Origin: Solilutibacter tolerans
GTDB lineage: Bacteria > Pseudomonadota > Gammaproteobacteria > Xanthomonadales > Xanthomonadaceae
NCBI RefSeq assembly: GCF_900155935.1
Contig: NZ_FTLW01000003.1
Span: 326,001 to 390,000 of the forward strand
DNA: 64,000 bases
Reading direction: 5' to 3'
The translations under genes were made by a program, and so were the position numbers. The notes beneath the pieces are model-generated. The model did no database searches. It saw nothing but the letters and a program-made list of their open reading frames with translations, and was not told where the DNA came from. Shown here piece by piece: positions 10,096 through 19,427 of this stretch (position 1 is the stretch's first letter; every line of letters starts with the position of its first letter).

Positions 10096-10502
10096 AGCGC
10101 ATCGTCATCGCATTGATCGCGGGCATGCTGTTCGGCCTGGGATTGGCGCTCTCCGGCATGACCAACCCCGACAAGGTGCTGAACTTTCTCGACATCAGCG
10201 GACGATGGGATCCGTCATTGGCCTTGGTGATGGGCGGCGCGCTGCTGGTGTCCGTGCCCGGCTTTGCGTGGACACGTGCTCGCCGGGTTTCGTTCTGCCG
10301 CGATGACCTCTCAGATACATCATCCAGGAAAGCCGATGGCCGCCTGCTGCTGGGCAGCGCGCTGTTTGGCATGGGCTGGGGCATCGCCGGTTATTGCCCG
10401 GGGCCTGCGCTGGCCAACCTGACGCAGACAGCCGAGGCCGTCATTTTCGTGGTGGCGATGCTGGTGGGTTCGCAGCTTGCCCGCTTGCTGCATCGCGGCT
10501 GA
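10092..10502 (+). CDS. YeeE/YedE family sulfur transporter, second half (DUF6691)
   Basis: A 136-residue membrane protein of four predicted helices. It begins [22 protein letters not shown] and contains [15 protein letters not shown] with the conserved cysteine-proline-glycine of the second YeeE/YedE half. The ATG at 10092 overlaps the stop of the first half; the longer open frame in this register from 9735 is only the shadow of the upstream gene. It ends the persulfide operon. The DUF81/TauE-type exporter found at the end of some BigR operons is absent here. Confidence 0.87.
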   Translation: MKRIVIALIAGMLFGLGLALSGMTNPDKVLNFLDISGRWDPSLALVMGGALLVSVPGFAWTRARRVSFCRDDLSDTSSRKADGRLLLGSALFGMGWGIAGYCPGPALANLTQTAEAVIFVVAMLVGSQLARLLHRG

Positions 10503-10552
10503 TGGCACAAGGCAACGAGGCGTCTTGACGTCTGCGCGCGTATCCTCTGGAC

Positions 10553-12508
10553 ATGCGCGCTGATAGTCACGTCCCACTGCAACAAGCGGTCGCCGACATC
10601 CTTGCCCGGATCGATGGCGAGCTGCGTATCGCCACGCCACTGGGCCTTGGCAAACCCAACCGACTGTTGAACCGCCTCTACGAGACCTGCGTCGACCAAC
10701 CTGATCGCAGGCTGCAGCTATACACCGCCCTTTCGCTGGAGCCGCCAACAGGTGGCAGCTTGCTGGAGAAGCGCTTTCTCGGCCCGTTCGTCGAGCGGCT
10801 GTATGGCGACGACTACCCTCGGCTGCATTACGTGGCGGCCATGAAGCGCGATGCCTTGCCATCGCATATCGATGTCGAGGAGTTCTATTTCCAATCCGGC
10901 GCCTTGCTCGGCTCCGCCCAAGCGCAACGCCGCTATGCCAGTCTCAACTACACCTATGTCGCCGATGCGTTGGCGGATCGGCAGGTCAACTGCATCGTGC
11001 AGCGGGTGGCATCGCGCGCGGGCGACCCGCGTTTGTCACTGTCATCCAACACCGATCTCACCACCGATACTCTCGCTGCCATTGCGCGCGCAGGCCTGCC
11101 GCGCCCCTTGATGGTCGCGGAAATCGACCCGATGCTGCCCTGGCTCGGCGGCAGTGCGCTGGTCGATGACGGCTTCTTCGACATCGTGGTGCAGCCATCG
11201 GCCCCGCATCCCAAGCTGTTCGCCTTGCCGCGGCAGCCGGTGGGCGACATCGACCATGCCATCGGCTTGTACGCCAGCACCTTGGTGAAGGATGGCGGCA
11301 CGCTGCAGATCGGCATCGGTGCGTTGGCGGATGCGCTCTCGCATGCCTTGGTGCTTCGCCACACGGACAATGCGAAGTATCGCGAAGTGCTGCGCACGCT
11401 GGATCCCGACATCGAACAACATCCACTGGTGAAACGATGGGGTGGGCTCGCGCCTTTCGAGCATGGCCTCTACGGTTGCAGTGAAATGATCAACGAGGGT
11501 TTTCGCGTACTCGCCGAGCGCGGCGTACTCAAGCGGAAGGTAGTCGATGACCTGCCATTGATGCGTCGCGTCGTCGACGGCGATGCCGGCATCGACGACC
11601 TGCACACCTTGTCACGCGATGGCAATAGCCTGCGCGGCGCGTTCTATCTGGGCTCGCCGGATTTCTACGACTGGCTGCGCAACATGGATGCCGGCGCCGC
11701 GCGTGCCATCGACATGCGTCCGATCAGCGAGATCAACGCGCTCAGCCGAGACAGCGAGGCACTGGAACGACTGCAACGGCGCGAAGGCCGTTTCTTCAAC
11801 ACTTGCATGATGGCCAGCGCACTGGGTGCCGCCACCTCCGATGCACTCGACGATGGTCGCGTGGTTTCAGGCGTGGGTGGCCAGTACAACTTCGTCGCGA
11901 TGGCACACGAGCTCGACGATGGTCGCTCCGTGTTGATGTTGAGAGCGAATCGAGAGGCCAACGGCAAGACCACCGGCAACATTGTCTGGGACTACGGCCA
12001 CACCACCATCCCGCGCCACTTGCGCGACATCTACATCACCGAATACGGCATTGCCGATGTACGCGGACTGACCGACGAAGATGTCATCAAGGCGATGTGC
12101 AGCATCGCCGATGCGCGTGATCAACATGGGCTGATCGATACCGCCAAGCGCAATGGAAAGTTGGCCAAGGGCTTTTCGATACCGACGGATTGGCGCGAAA
12201 ACACGACGCCGGCATTGAAACAGAAGCTGGCTCGCCATCGCGCGGATGGCTCACTCCCGGACTACCCGCTCGGCAATGACTTCACCGATGTCGAAACCCG
12301 GTTAGTCAGCGCCTTGGGAAAGCTGAAGTCGGCAACCGCAAGCACCTCCGGGAAGTTGCGCACCGTCTCAGCCGCCCTGCTTGCAGCCGCCAACACCCAC
12401 GACATGGCAGCCATCGAGCGAATGGGCCTGGCATCACCCAAGGGATTCAGCGAATGGCTGCACGCCCGGCTGCTCGCGTGGGCGCTCAGTCAGATTCAGC
12501 GGATGTAA
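10553..12508 (+). CDS. acetyl-CoA hydrolase/transferase family protein
   Basis: A 651-residue protein of the acetyl-CoA hydrolase/CoA-transferase family. The C-terminal half carries the CoA-transferase loop GVGGQYNFVAMA and the conserved segment YITEYGIADVRGLTDEDV. It is longer than the usual enzyme of about 500 residues, with an extra N-terminal part and about 130 extra residues at the C-terminus, like a recognised long subgroup of uncharacterised proteins. CoA donor and acceptor cannot be told from sequence. It stands alone, 50 bases after the YeeE/YedE gene, and its last 13 bases overlap the end of the convergent M56 gene. Confidence 0.82.
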   Translation: MRADSHVPLQQAVADILARIDGELRIATPLGLGKPNRLLNRLYETCVDQPDRRLQLYTALSLEPPTGGSLLEKRFLGPFVERLYGDDYPRLHYVAAMKRDALPSHIDVEEFYFQSGALLGSAQAQRRYASLNYTYVADALADRQVNCIVQRVASRAGDPRLSLSSNTDLTTDTLAAIARAGLPRPLMVAEIDPMLPWLGGSALVDDGFFDIVVQPSAPHPKLFALPRQPVGDIDHAIGLYASTLVKDGGTLQIGIGALADALSHALVLRHTDNAKYREVLRTLDPDIEQHPLVKRWGGLAPFEHGLYGCSEMINEGFRVLAERGVLKRKVVDDLPLMRRVVDGDAGIDDLHTLSRDGNSLRGAFYLGSPDFYDWLRNMDAGAARAIDMRPISEINALSRDSEALERLQRREGRFFNTCMMASALGAATSDALDDGRVVSGVGGQYNFVAMAHELDDGRSVLMLRANREANGKTTGNIVWDYGHTTIPRHLRDIYITEYGIADVRGLTDEDVIKAMCSIADARDQHGLIDTAKRNGKLAKGFSIPTDWRENTTPALKQKLARHRADGSLPDYPLGNDFTDVETRLVSALGKLKSATASTSGKLRTVSAALLAAANTHDMAAIERMGLASPKGFSEWLHARLLAWALSQIQRM

Positions 12509-14565
12509 CCGATGTAGCGCGGTGTCTCGCCGTCCTTGTCGGTGGTGACGATGGCGGATTCGATCCTGAGCGAGGCCGACGCGTGGCCGCTGATCAGCGA
12601 TTGCATGTCGACCCAGCGATAACCCGGCTCCAGCCCCAGCGAAGCTGCCTGATCCGACGTGAGGACGCGACCGCCCGCCGCCACTGCCTGCGCATGGCTG
12701 GCGACCGTGACGGCCTTCGCTACCGTGGATGGCGCAGCACCATTGCGAACCTCACGCTCGATATGCAGTGATGCCTTGCCTGATGCCACCCAAGGGGCTG
12801 GCGGAGCAGGGTGCGTGGCGGGTGCCGGCGGCGCTTTCGGCGCACGAGGCATGGCTGGCACACCAGGCGCGCGTGGCGGCGGCGGAGCTGCAGGTGCGCG
12901 GGGCGCCATGGCTGCGGTCGGCGGCTGCGGTGGTGCCGGCGGCGCCGGATACGTCTTTCGAATCACCCTGCGCTCGATGCGTGCTTCGTCGGCCATCACC
13001 GCTGCTTCGGCGGCCGCCTGTGCTGCATCGGCGGCTGCCTCACTCGCTGCCTCTGCGGCTTCGTTGGCCGCCTCACGCGCCGCCTCTGCTGCTGCCCTCG
13101 CTTCCACGGCCGACATGCCGGAGGCCTCATCAGCCGCGCGCGCTGCCTCGTCTGCAGCCAGTCGTGCCTCTGCTGCGGCTTTCTCGGCTTCGGCTGCTGC
13201 ACTGGCATGGGCCTGATGCGTCATCACCCGCGTGCGCTCCACTTGATGCCGCGCCATCTCCGCCTGATCACGGGCCTGTAACGCGGCAGGATCCACATCG
13301 CCGATCTGCACGTTGACATCGACACCGGCGAACTTTCCATTGGCCGCTTCATCCCCCAACTTGATGCGCGCTTGCTTGCCCGCACCCACCACCATCACGG
13401 GGTTGCCGACCGACTTGCCGTCACGTTGCAGCCGCGCTTCGATTCGGTACGCCGGCGCACCGTTTGCGCTGGCCTGGGTCACCGTTCCTTCCAGCTCGAA
13501 GGAGCCGGTTTCGCTATCGGCGATGCGCACGGTGAAGGGTTCGCCGTAACGACCCACCACCAGTACGTCTTCAGACGGCCCCCCATCCATGGCGATGTCG
13601 AAACTGGCCTGGAAATCGCGCCCTTCGGACTTCACGATGACTTCGCTGCTTCGTTGCATCTGGCGCGGCGGCATCGCGGCCCAAGCAGCCGCGGCAACGG
13701 CAATCGCCGCCACCCCGACCAGCAGTGCACCGGTCATCCGCGTGCCGCGCGATGGAATCGCATTCTTGAGCAACATGACTCTCTCCTTCATGGGATGCGT
13801 GATGCCCCAATGGCAGCCGAGCGGTACCATCAGGGACGGATTGGCGTTTTTCAACATCGCCTCGCCATAAGCGCGACGTGCATGCGGATAGGCTGCGATG
13901 ACGCGCGCATCGCAAGCCAGTTCCTGGTCATGGCGCATGCGTGATGACGCGATGTGCACCAGCGGATTGAACCAGAACACGCAGCGCACCAACGCCGTGA
14001 AAGCATTCGCCCACGCATCGCCGCGATGCAGGTGGATGCGCTCATGGGCCAGCATCAAGCCGCGTTGCTTGTCGTCAAAGCGCGTGTCAATGTCCGCGGG
14101 CAGGATGATGCGCGGTCGCAGCAAACCCACCACGGCGGGCAGCCCCGCAGCACTCTCGGCTTGCCATGCGCTTCGCTCGCCATCCAGCGCCCGCATGCGA
14201 CCCAGCGCACGCTCGAACCGACGCTGCTGCCAGAGCAGCATCCCGATCATCAAGCCAACGCCCAACAGCCACATCGGCATCCACAAGGTGTTCATGTCGA
14301 ATGACGGATCGGACGTGCCGGCCACGGTCGTCACCGCGACAGGATCAAGCGCCGGGGAGCCCGCTTGCACGGGCACTTCGATCACCCGCGCCGGCAGCCA
14401 CAGCGCCAGCCAGGTCGCGACCGGCAGCCACCACAGCGCATAAGCGATGCCGGCACCGAAACGACGCCGGACGGGCGCGCGCAGCAGCATCACGATGATG
14501 ATCGCGATGCTGCCGGTCCACGTGGCCAGCCAAAGGGATTCGAGCACTGCGTTGCCAGCGATCAT
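12496..14565 (-). CDS. BlaR1/MecR1-like M56 family membrane metallopeptidase
   Basis: A 689-residue membrane protease. Helices lie near residues 8-30, 40-58 and 93-112, and the gluzincin site is His174-Glu175-x-x-His178 in MLAHERIHLHRGD, with a likely third ligand in RMRHDQELACD. After another transmembrane segment (about 270-290) the extracytoplasmic part is unlike BlaR1. It holds a beta-rich region, then a long Ala/Glu/Arg-rich helical stretch (about 430-535), a Pro/Ala-rich linker (about 540-605) and a short C-terminal domain. No penicillin-binding sensor is present. It overlaps the upstream BlaI-type gene by four bases, so it probably cleaves or inactivates that repressor on an unknown envelope signal (inference from the family). 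Confidence 0.88.
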   Translation of the reverse strand: MIAGNAVLESLWLATWTGSIAIIIVMLLRAPVRRRFGAGIAYALWWLPVATWLALWLPARVIEVPVQAGSPALDPVAVTTVAGTSDPSFDMNTLWMPMWLLGVGLMIGMLLWQQRRFERALGRMRALDGERSAWQAESAAGLPAVVGLLRPRIILPADIDTRFDDKQRGLMLAHERIHLHRGDAWANAFTALVRCVFWFNPLVHIASSRMRHDQELACDARVIAAYPHARRAYGEAMLKNANPSLMVPLGCHWGITHPMKERVMLLKNAIPSRGTRMTGALLVGVAAIAVAAAAWAAMPPRQMQRSSEVIVKSEGRDFQASFDIAMDGGPSEDVLVVGRYGEPFTVRIADSETGSFELEGTVTQASANGAPAYRIEARLQRDGKSVGNPVMVVGAGKQARIKLGDEAANGKFAGVDVNVQIGDVDPAALQARDQAEMARHQVERTRVMTHQAHASAAAEAEKAAAEARLAADEAARAADEASGMSAVEARAAAEAAREAANEAAEAASEAAADAAQAAAEAAVMADEARIERRVIRKTYPAPPAPPQPPTAAMAPRAPAAPPPPRAPGVPAMPRAPKAPPAPATHPAPPAPWVASGKASLHIEREVRNGAAPSTVAKAVTVASHAQAVAAGGRVLTSDQAASLGLEPGYRWVDMQSLISGHASASLRIESAIVTTDKDGETPRYIGYIR

Positions 14566-14927
14566 GCGTCCAGCTCCTCGATCAGTTTGCGCAACTCGGC
14601 GATGTCTTTCTTCGACAATTTCCGCTGCTCGGAAAAGTGCGCCACCAGAGGTGCGACGCGTCCGCCAAACAGGCGGTACAGCAGACTGTCGCTTTCATCG
14701 CTCAGCCAATCCTCGCGCTTGAGCTCAGGGAAATATCGATACCGGCGCCCTTCGCGCTCGGCACTGATCGCCCCCTTGTTGAGCAAACGATTGAGCAAGG
14801 TCTTGATGGTCGGCTCTTGCCAATCGTGCGTGGCCATCAAGGCCGCGACCACGTCCTCCGAAGTCATCGGCGATGGGCCGCGCCATAGCACTTCCATCAC
14901 GGCGGATTCGGCTTCGCTGATCTGCAT
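14562..14927 (-). CDS. BlaI/MecI/CopY family repressor
   Basis: A 121-residue winged-helix repressor with the family opening ISEAESAVMEVLWRGPSPMTSEDVVAAL and the dimerisation region containing SDSLLYRLFGGRVAPLVAHF. Family members bind palindromes as dimers and are inactivated by proteolysis through a partner M56 protease. Here the partner follows directly with an ATGA overlap. Two overlapping GTAAT/ATTAC dyads lie just upstream (14939-14968), the probable self-operator. Regulon beyond this pair is unknown. Confidence 0.92.
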   Translation of the reverse strand: MQISEAESAVMEVLWRGPSPMTSEDVVAALMATHDWQEPTIKTLLNRLLNKGAISAEREGRRYRYFPELKREDWLSDESDSLLYRLFGGRVAPLVAHFSEQRKLSKKDIAELRKLIEELDA

Positions 14928-14938
14928 CGTTTACATCC

Positions 14939-14968
14939 GTAATTTTCAATTGAAATTACGCTTGTAAT
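14939..14968. promoter_or_regulatory. overlapping palindromes, probable BlaI-type operator
   Basis: Three half sites GTAAT, ATTAC and GTAAT form two overlapping dyads: one from 14939 to 14959, the other (ATTAC-GCTT-GTAAT) from 14955 to 14968. The patch is very AT-rich and begins 12 bases before the repressor ATG. BlaI/MecI repressors bind TACA/TGTA-type dyads, which these half sites resemble. It is therefore the likely autoregulatory site. Confidence 0.6.
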
Positions 14969-15015
14969 TTTTGAATGTCAAGTGCCCCCGCATGATTGAA
15001 CGATGGTGATTGCCC

Positions 15016-16815
15016 TCAGGTTTCGGCGGGCTCGGGTGATCCGCCGTTTCGCGGGGGCGGCGGCACATAGTCGATATTGCCCAGCAGCAATGCGCGCCCC
15101 GCGAACGGGCCGCCGTTCGCCTCCAGCACGAAACGCTCTGCATCACGCCGGCGCAGTTCGCTCATCGCTTCGTCGGCCTGGGCTTCATCGGTGCCCAATG
15201 CCATGATGGCCTCACGGCTCATCAACAACGCCGATTCGAATGTCTCACGCACTACCCAGTCCGCATCCTTCTGCACCAAGGCCAGTGCATGCTCACGGTC
15301 GGACGCGCGTACCAGCACCTTGGCCTGCGGGCATTCCTCCTTGATCAGCTCGACGATGCGCGTGGCGGCCACCGGGTCATTGACGCAGACCAGGATGACG
15401 CGCGCATGTTGTGCGCCCGCGGCGCGCAGGATGTCGGCGCGTGCGCCATCGCCGTAGAACACCTTGAACCCGTAAGGTTCGGCGTTGCGGATCACGTCCG
15501 GGTCGTTGTCGATGATCGCGATGCGCTCGCCGTGCGCAATTGGGCCTTGGCTGGCGATCTGCCCCACACGGCCGAAGCCGATGATCAATACGGCGGGATG
15601 CAGGTCGCGCGCTTCCTCGACGCCCTCCATCGAGGGGGCGAGCGGGCGCGCGAATCGCTTGTGCGCCACCACGACCAATGGCGTCAGCACCATCGACAAG
15701 ACGATGATCGCGGTCATGTTGGTGTTCACTTCGCCGCTGATCACGCCTTGGCCAACGGCCGCCTGGTACAGCACGAAAGCGAATTCACCACCTTGCGCCA
15801 TCAAGATCGCGCGATCCAATGCTTCGTCGTGCGGGCTCTTCATCAGCCGTGCCACGGCATAGATGCACAGGCCCTTGACCAACATCATCGCCAGCACGCC
15901 CGACAGGATCAGCGTCCAATTGGCGGCCACGGCGGCCAGGTCCAGCGACATGCCGACCGCGAGGAAGAACAGGCCGAGCAGCAAGCCGCGAAAGGGTTCG
16001 ATGTCCGCTTCCAACTGATGGCGGAAACTGGATTCGGACAGCAGCACACCGGCAACGAACGCGCCCATCGCGGTCGACAAGCCGCCGAGCTCCATCATCA
16101 AGGCCGCGCCCAGCACGACCAGCAAGGCAGCCGCGGTCATCACCTCGCGCGCACGGGCACGTGCCAGCAAACGAAACATGGGATTGAGCAGCCACAAACC
16201 CGCGGCGATCAGCGCGCCGAGCGATGCAGCCGCGATGCCGATGCTGCGCCACAATTCGCCTGCAGTGCGGGTGTTCTCGGCATCGGGCGGCGCAAGGAAG
16301 GCGACGATCGCAAGCAAAGGCACGATCAAGAGATCCTCGAACAGCAGCACCGACACCATCTTCTGGCCGCGCGGCGTGGCGATGTCACCGCGCTCGCCGA
16401 GCAACTGCATGACGATCGCGGTGGATGTCAGCACAAAGCCCATCGCGCAAACAAAGGACACCGCCAAGGGAAAGCCGAACGCCAGACCGACGCAAGTGAG
16501 CAGCGCTCCACAGGTCAGGATTTGCGCACTACCCAGCCCGAAGATTTGCCCACGCAGGCTCCACAAGTGCGAGGGGTTCATTTCCAGCCCGATGACGAAC
16601 AGGAACATCACCACGCCCAGCTCGGCCACGTGCAGGATGGTCTGCGGGTCGTCGATGAGTGCCAGGCCGAACGGGCCGACTGCCAAACCCGCGGCCAGGT
16701 AACCCAGCACGGACCCCAGCCCCAGTTTGCGGAACAGTGGCACGGCCACCACGGCCGCACCCAACAGGGTGACGACCTCGATCAAGTTGGAACCCCCGCC
16801 CGCTTCAGCTGCCAT
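15016..16815 (-). CDS. Kef-type monovalent cation:proton antiporter (CPA2) with RCK domain
   Basis: A 599-residue inner-membrane transporter. About twelve transmembrane helices fill residues 10-385 with the exchanger signature GLEMNPSHLWSLR and GYLAAGLAVGP. A TrkA-N/RCK nucleotide-binding domain follows from about residue 405, with the Rossmann motif IIGFGRVGQ. The family exports K+ or Na+ in exchange for protons; KefB and KefC are gated by glutathione adducts. No KefF/KefG ancillary gene is adjacent, so glutathione gating is not supported by context. The gene stands alone between the BlaI pair and tkt. Confidence 0.9.
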   Translation of the reverse strand: MAAEAGGGSNLIEVVTLLGAAVVAVPLFRKLGLGSVLGYLAAGLAVGPFGLALIDDPQTILHVAELGVVMFLFVIGLEMNPSHLWSLRGQIFGLGSAQILTCGALLTCVGLAFGFPLAVSFVCAMGFVLTSTAIVMQLLGERGDIATPRGQKMVSVLLFEDLLIVPLLAIVAFLAPPDAENTRTAGELWRSIGIAAASLGALIAAGLWLLNPMFRLLARARAREVMTAAALLVVLGAALMMELGGLSTAMGAFVAGVLLSESSFRHQLEADIEPFRGLLLGLFFLAVGMSLDLAAVAANWTLILSGVLAMMLVKGLCIYAVARLMKSPHDEALDRAILMAQGGEFAFVLYQAAVGQGVISGEVNTNMTAIIVLSMVLTPLVVVAHKRFARPLAPSMEGVEEARDLHPAVLIIGFGRVGQIASQGPIAHGERIAIIDNDPDVIRNAEPYGFKVFYGDGARADILRAAGAQHARVILVCVNDPVAATRIVELIKEECPQAKVLVRASDREHALALVQKDADWVVRETFESALLMSREAIMALGTDEAQADEAMSELRRRDAERFVLEANGGPFAGRALLLGNIDYVPPPPRNGGSPEPAET

Positions 16816-16898
16816 CGCGCTTCCTCATGCATGTCGGCGCGAATGCGCGCATGCATGGGAAGTTACAACATCGTCGGCGATAACTCAGCCGATGAAGC

Positions 16899-18890
16899 TC
16901 AGCGAATGCTGCGTGCGGCCTCGATGACCTTGTCCACGGTGAAGCCGAAGTGCTGGAACAAGGCATCCGCCGGAGCCGATGCGCCATAACCATGCATGCC
17001 GACCACTGCGCCATCCAGACCAACGTACTTGGTCCAGAAATCGGCGGTACCGGCTTCGATGGCGACGCGCTGGCGACAGGCCTTCGGCAACACGGCTTCG
17101 CGATACGCCGCATCCTGACGATCGAACACATCGGTGCTCGGCATCGACACCACGCGCACACCATCACCCAATTCGTCAGCGGCCTGCATCACCAAACCCA
17201 CTTCGGAGCCCGTGGCAATGAGGATGAGCTCGGGCGCGCCCACGCTGTCCTTCAGCACGTAGCCGCCACGCGCGATGTTGCGCAGCTGCTCGCCGTCACG
17301 CGCTTGATGGTCGAGGTTCTGGCGCGAGAACACCAGGCAGCTCGGGCCATCCTTGCGTTCGATGGCGGCGCGCCAGGCGACGGCCGATTCGACCGCATCG
17401 CAGGGACGCCACACATCATTGCCCGGGATGTAACGCAGGCTGGCGAGATGCTCGATCGGCTGGTGGGTCGGGCCGTCTTCGCCCAGGCCAATCGAATCGT
17501 GCGTGTAGACATGGATGACGTGTGCGCCCATGAGCGCGCTCATGCGCACGGCGTTGCGCGCGTAGTCGCTGAAGACGAGGAAGGTCGCGTCGTAGGGTAT
17601 GAAGCCGCCATGCAAGGCCATGCCGTTGCAGATGGCGCTCATGCCGAACTCGCGCACGCCGAAGTAGATGTAGTTGGCGTTGGCGTCGTCGCTGTTCGCA
17701 TCCTTGCTGCCGCTCCAGAGCGTCAGGTTGGAATGCGCGAGGTCGGCCGAGCCGCCGATCAATTCCGGCAACTTGGGCGCGAACGCTTCGATCGCCATTT
17801 GCGAAGCCTTGCGGCTGGCGACGACCGGGCCGTCGGCCTGCAACTTCGCAATGTATTCGTCGGCGCTGCCGGCAAAGCCTTGCGGCAGTTCACCGCGCAT
17901 GCGTCGGGCGTACTCCGCAGCCAGTTCCGGATGCGCAGCTGCGTAAGCATCGAACAAGGCCTGCCAATCGGCTTCGTTTTTCTGCCCGGCTTCGCGCGCA
18001 TTCCACGCCTCGGCGATCTCCGCGGGGATCTCGAACGGCGCGTACTTCCAATCGAGCGCATCACGCGTCAGCTGGATCTCGTCCTTGCCCAGCGGCGCGC
18101 CATGACTGGATTCCTTGCCCGCCTTGTTCGGCGACCCGAAGCCGATGGTCGTGCGGCAGCACACCAGCACCGGCTTGTCGGAAGACTTCAGCGCGGTCTG
18201 GATCGCGGTCTCGATTTCCTGGCTGTCGTGGCCGTTGACGTTGCGGATCACCTGCCAGCCGTAGGCCTCGAAGCGCGCGGCCGTGTCATCGGTGAACCAG
18301 CCCTGCACGTTGCCGTCGATCGAGATGTGGTTGTCATCCCAGAAGGCGACCAGCTTGTTGAGCTTCCACGTACCGGCGAGCGAGGCGACTTCGTGGCTCA
18401 CGCCTTCCATCAGGCAGCCATCGCCCAGGAACACCCAAGTGCGGTGATCGACGATGTCGAAACCTTCGCGGTTGAAACGCTTAGCCAGGATTTTTTCTGC
18501 CAGCGCCATGCCGACCGCATTCGCGAGGCCCTGACCCAGCGGACCGGTCGTGGTTTCCACACCCGGCGTCATGAAATTTTCGGGATGTCCCGGCGTCTTC
18601 GACTCGAACTGACGGAACGCCTTCAGGTCATCGATGGCGAGGTCATAGCCGGCCAGATGCAGCAGGCCGTATTGCAGCATCGAACCATGGCCGTTGGAGA
18701 GGATGAAGCGGTCGCGGTTCAGCCACTGGGGATTGGTCGGGTTGTGGCGGTGGTGGTCGCGCCACAGCACTTCGGCGATGTCGGCCATGCCCATCGGCAT
18801 GCCCGGATGCCCGGAATTGGCTGCCTGGACGGCATCGATGGCAAGGAAGCGGAGCGCATTGGCGAGGTCGCGGCGGCTGGGCTGCGTCAT
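16899..18890 (-). CDS. tkt: transketolase
   Basis: Thiamine-diphosphate enzyme of the pentose phosphate pathway that moves two-carbon units between sugar phosphates. It has 663 residues, the same length as E. coli TktA. Features seen are [21 protein letters not shown] at the start of the first domain (split here across the substrate histidine), the cofactor motif GDGCLMEG, and the pyrimidine domain segment [17 protein letters not shown]. All are intact. It works with rpiA near the other end of this window and links to gap through glyceraldehyde 3-phosphate. No neighbour overlaps it. Confidence 0.97.
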   Translation of the reverse strand: MTQPSRRDLANALRFLAIDAVQAANSGHPGMPMGMADIAEVLWRDHHRHNPTNPQWLNRDRFILSNGHGSMLQYGLLHLAGYDLAIDDLKAFRQFESKTPGHPENFMTPGVETTTGPLGQGLANAVGMALAEKILAKRFNREGFDIVDHRTWVFLGDGCLMEGVSHEVASLAGTWKLNKLVAFWDDNHISIDGNVQGWFTDDTAARFEAYGWQVIRNVNGHDSQEIETAIQTALKSSDKPVLVCCRTTIGFGSPNKAGKESSHGAPLGKDEIQLTRDALDWKYAPFEIPAEIAEAWNAREAGQKNEADWQALFDAYAAAHPELAAEYARRMRGELPQGFAGSADEYIAKLQADGPVVASRKASQMAIEAFAPKLPELIGGSADLAHSNLTLWSGSKDANSDDANANYIYFGVREFGMSAICNGMALHGGFIPYDATFLVFSDYARNAVRMSALMGAHVIHVYTHDSIGLGEDGPTHQPIEHLASLRYIPGNDVWRPCDAVESAVAWRAAIERKDGPSCLVFSRQNLDHQARDGEQLRNIARGGYVLKDSVGAPELILIATGSEVGLVMQAADELGDGVRVVSMPSTDVFDRQDAAYREAVLPKACRQRVAIEAGTADFWTKYVGLDGAVVGMHGYGASAPADALFQHFGFTVDKVIEAARSIR

Positions 18891-18968
18891 GGAATCGGTG
18901 GATGGCGGCGCCCGCGGACCGGGGCGCCCCTATTGTCCCACAGACCAGAACCGACTTATTTGGCCGAT

Positions 18969-19376
18969 TTACTTGGCCACCGTCTCAAGGATGTCGCACA
19001 TGCCGCCCTGCACGACCTCTTGCCCTACCGCCAGACCGCCACTCGTGACGAATGTCAGGGACACCTTGGACCCCTTGCCTTGCTCTTCCACCAGCACATT
19101 CAGCGGGACGGTCTTGTCGCTGCCGATGACATTCTGCTGGGCGGAGATCGCGCCCATCTCCTTGTCGGCCGTGATGATCTTGAAGCCATCACTCAAGACC
19201 TTCTGATAGGCCTTCTTGAAAGCCTTGTCCGCAGGCAACGCAGGGTATTCCTGCCAGGACTTGAACGTCCGCCCCTTGATGAAGCTGCCTTCCTGGGAAT
19301 AGTTGTCGCGGCATGCCTGGCCCGCCAACGACATGGACGGCACCAGCATGGCCAACACGATCACCATTTTTTTCAT
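18969..19376 (-). CDS. small exported protein of unknown function
   Basis: Not recognised. It codes for 135 residues beginning [19 protein letters not shown], a clear cleavable signal peptide, followed by a mature protein of about 115 residues with two cysteines (Cys22 and one near the C-terminus in GGMCDIL) that could form a disulfide in the periplasm. The mature part looks like one alternating helix-strand domain. The start at 19376 is chosen because GGGAGG stands before it; nine more upstream codons lack signal character. It lies between tkt and the symporter gene, on the same strand as both, 51 bases after the symporter stop codon; expression with either is not shown. Confidence 0.7.
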
Positions 19377-19427
19377 CACACCCTCCCTGTGCATGGCTGC
19401 CATTGAATGCGGGGCAGTCGGTCCGCT

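Noticed and set aside
15289..16989. A 566-codon plus-strand frame, Gln/His-rich
   Set aside because: It is the shadow of the Kef-type antiporter; the composition is that of reverse-complemented hydrophobic codons.
16950..19406. An 818-codon open frame on the plus strand
   Set aside because: It lies antisense to tkt and the small exported gene, is rich in His/Gly/Asp repeats typical of shadow frames, and has no recognisable domain.
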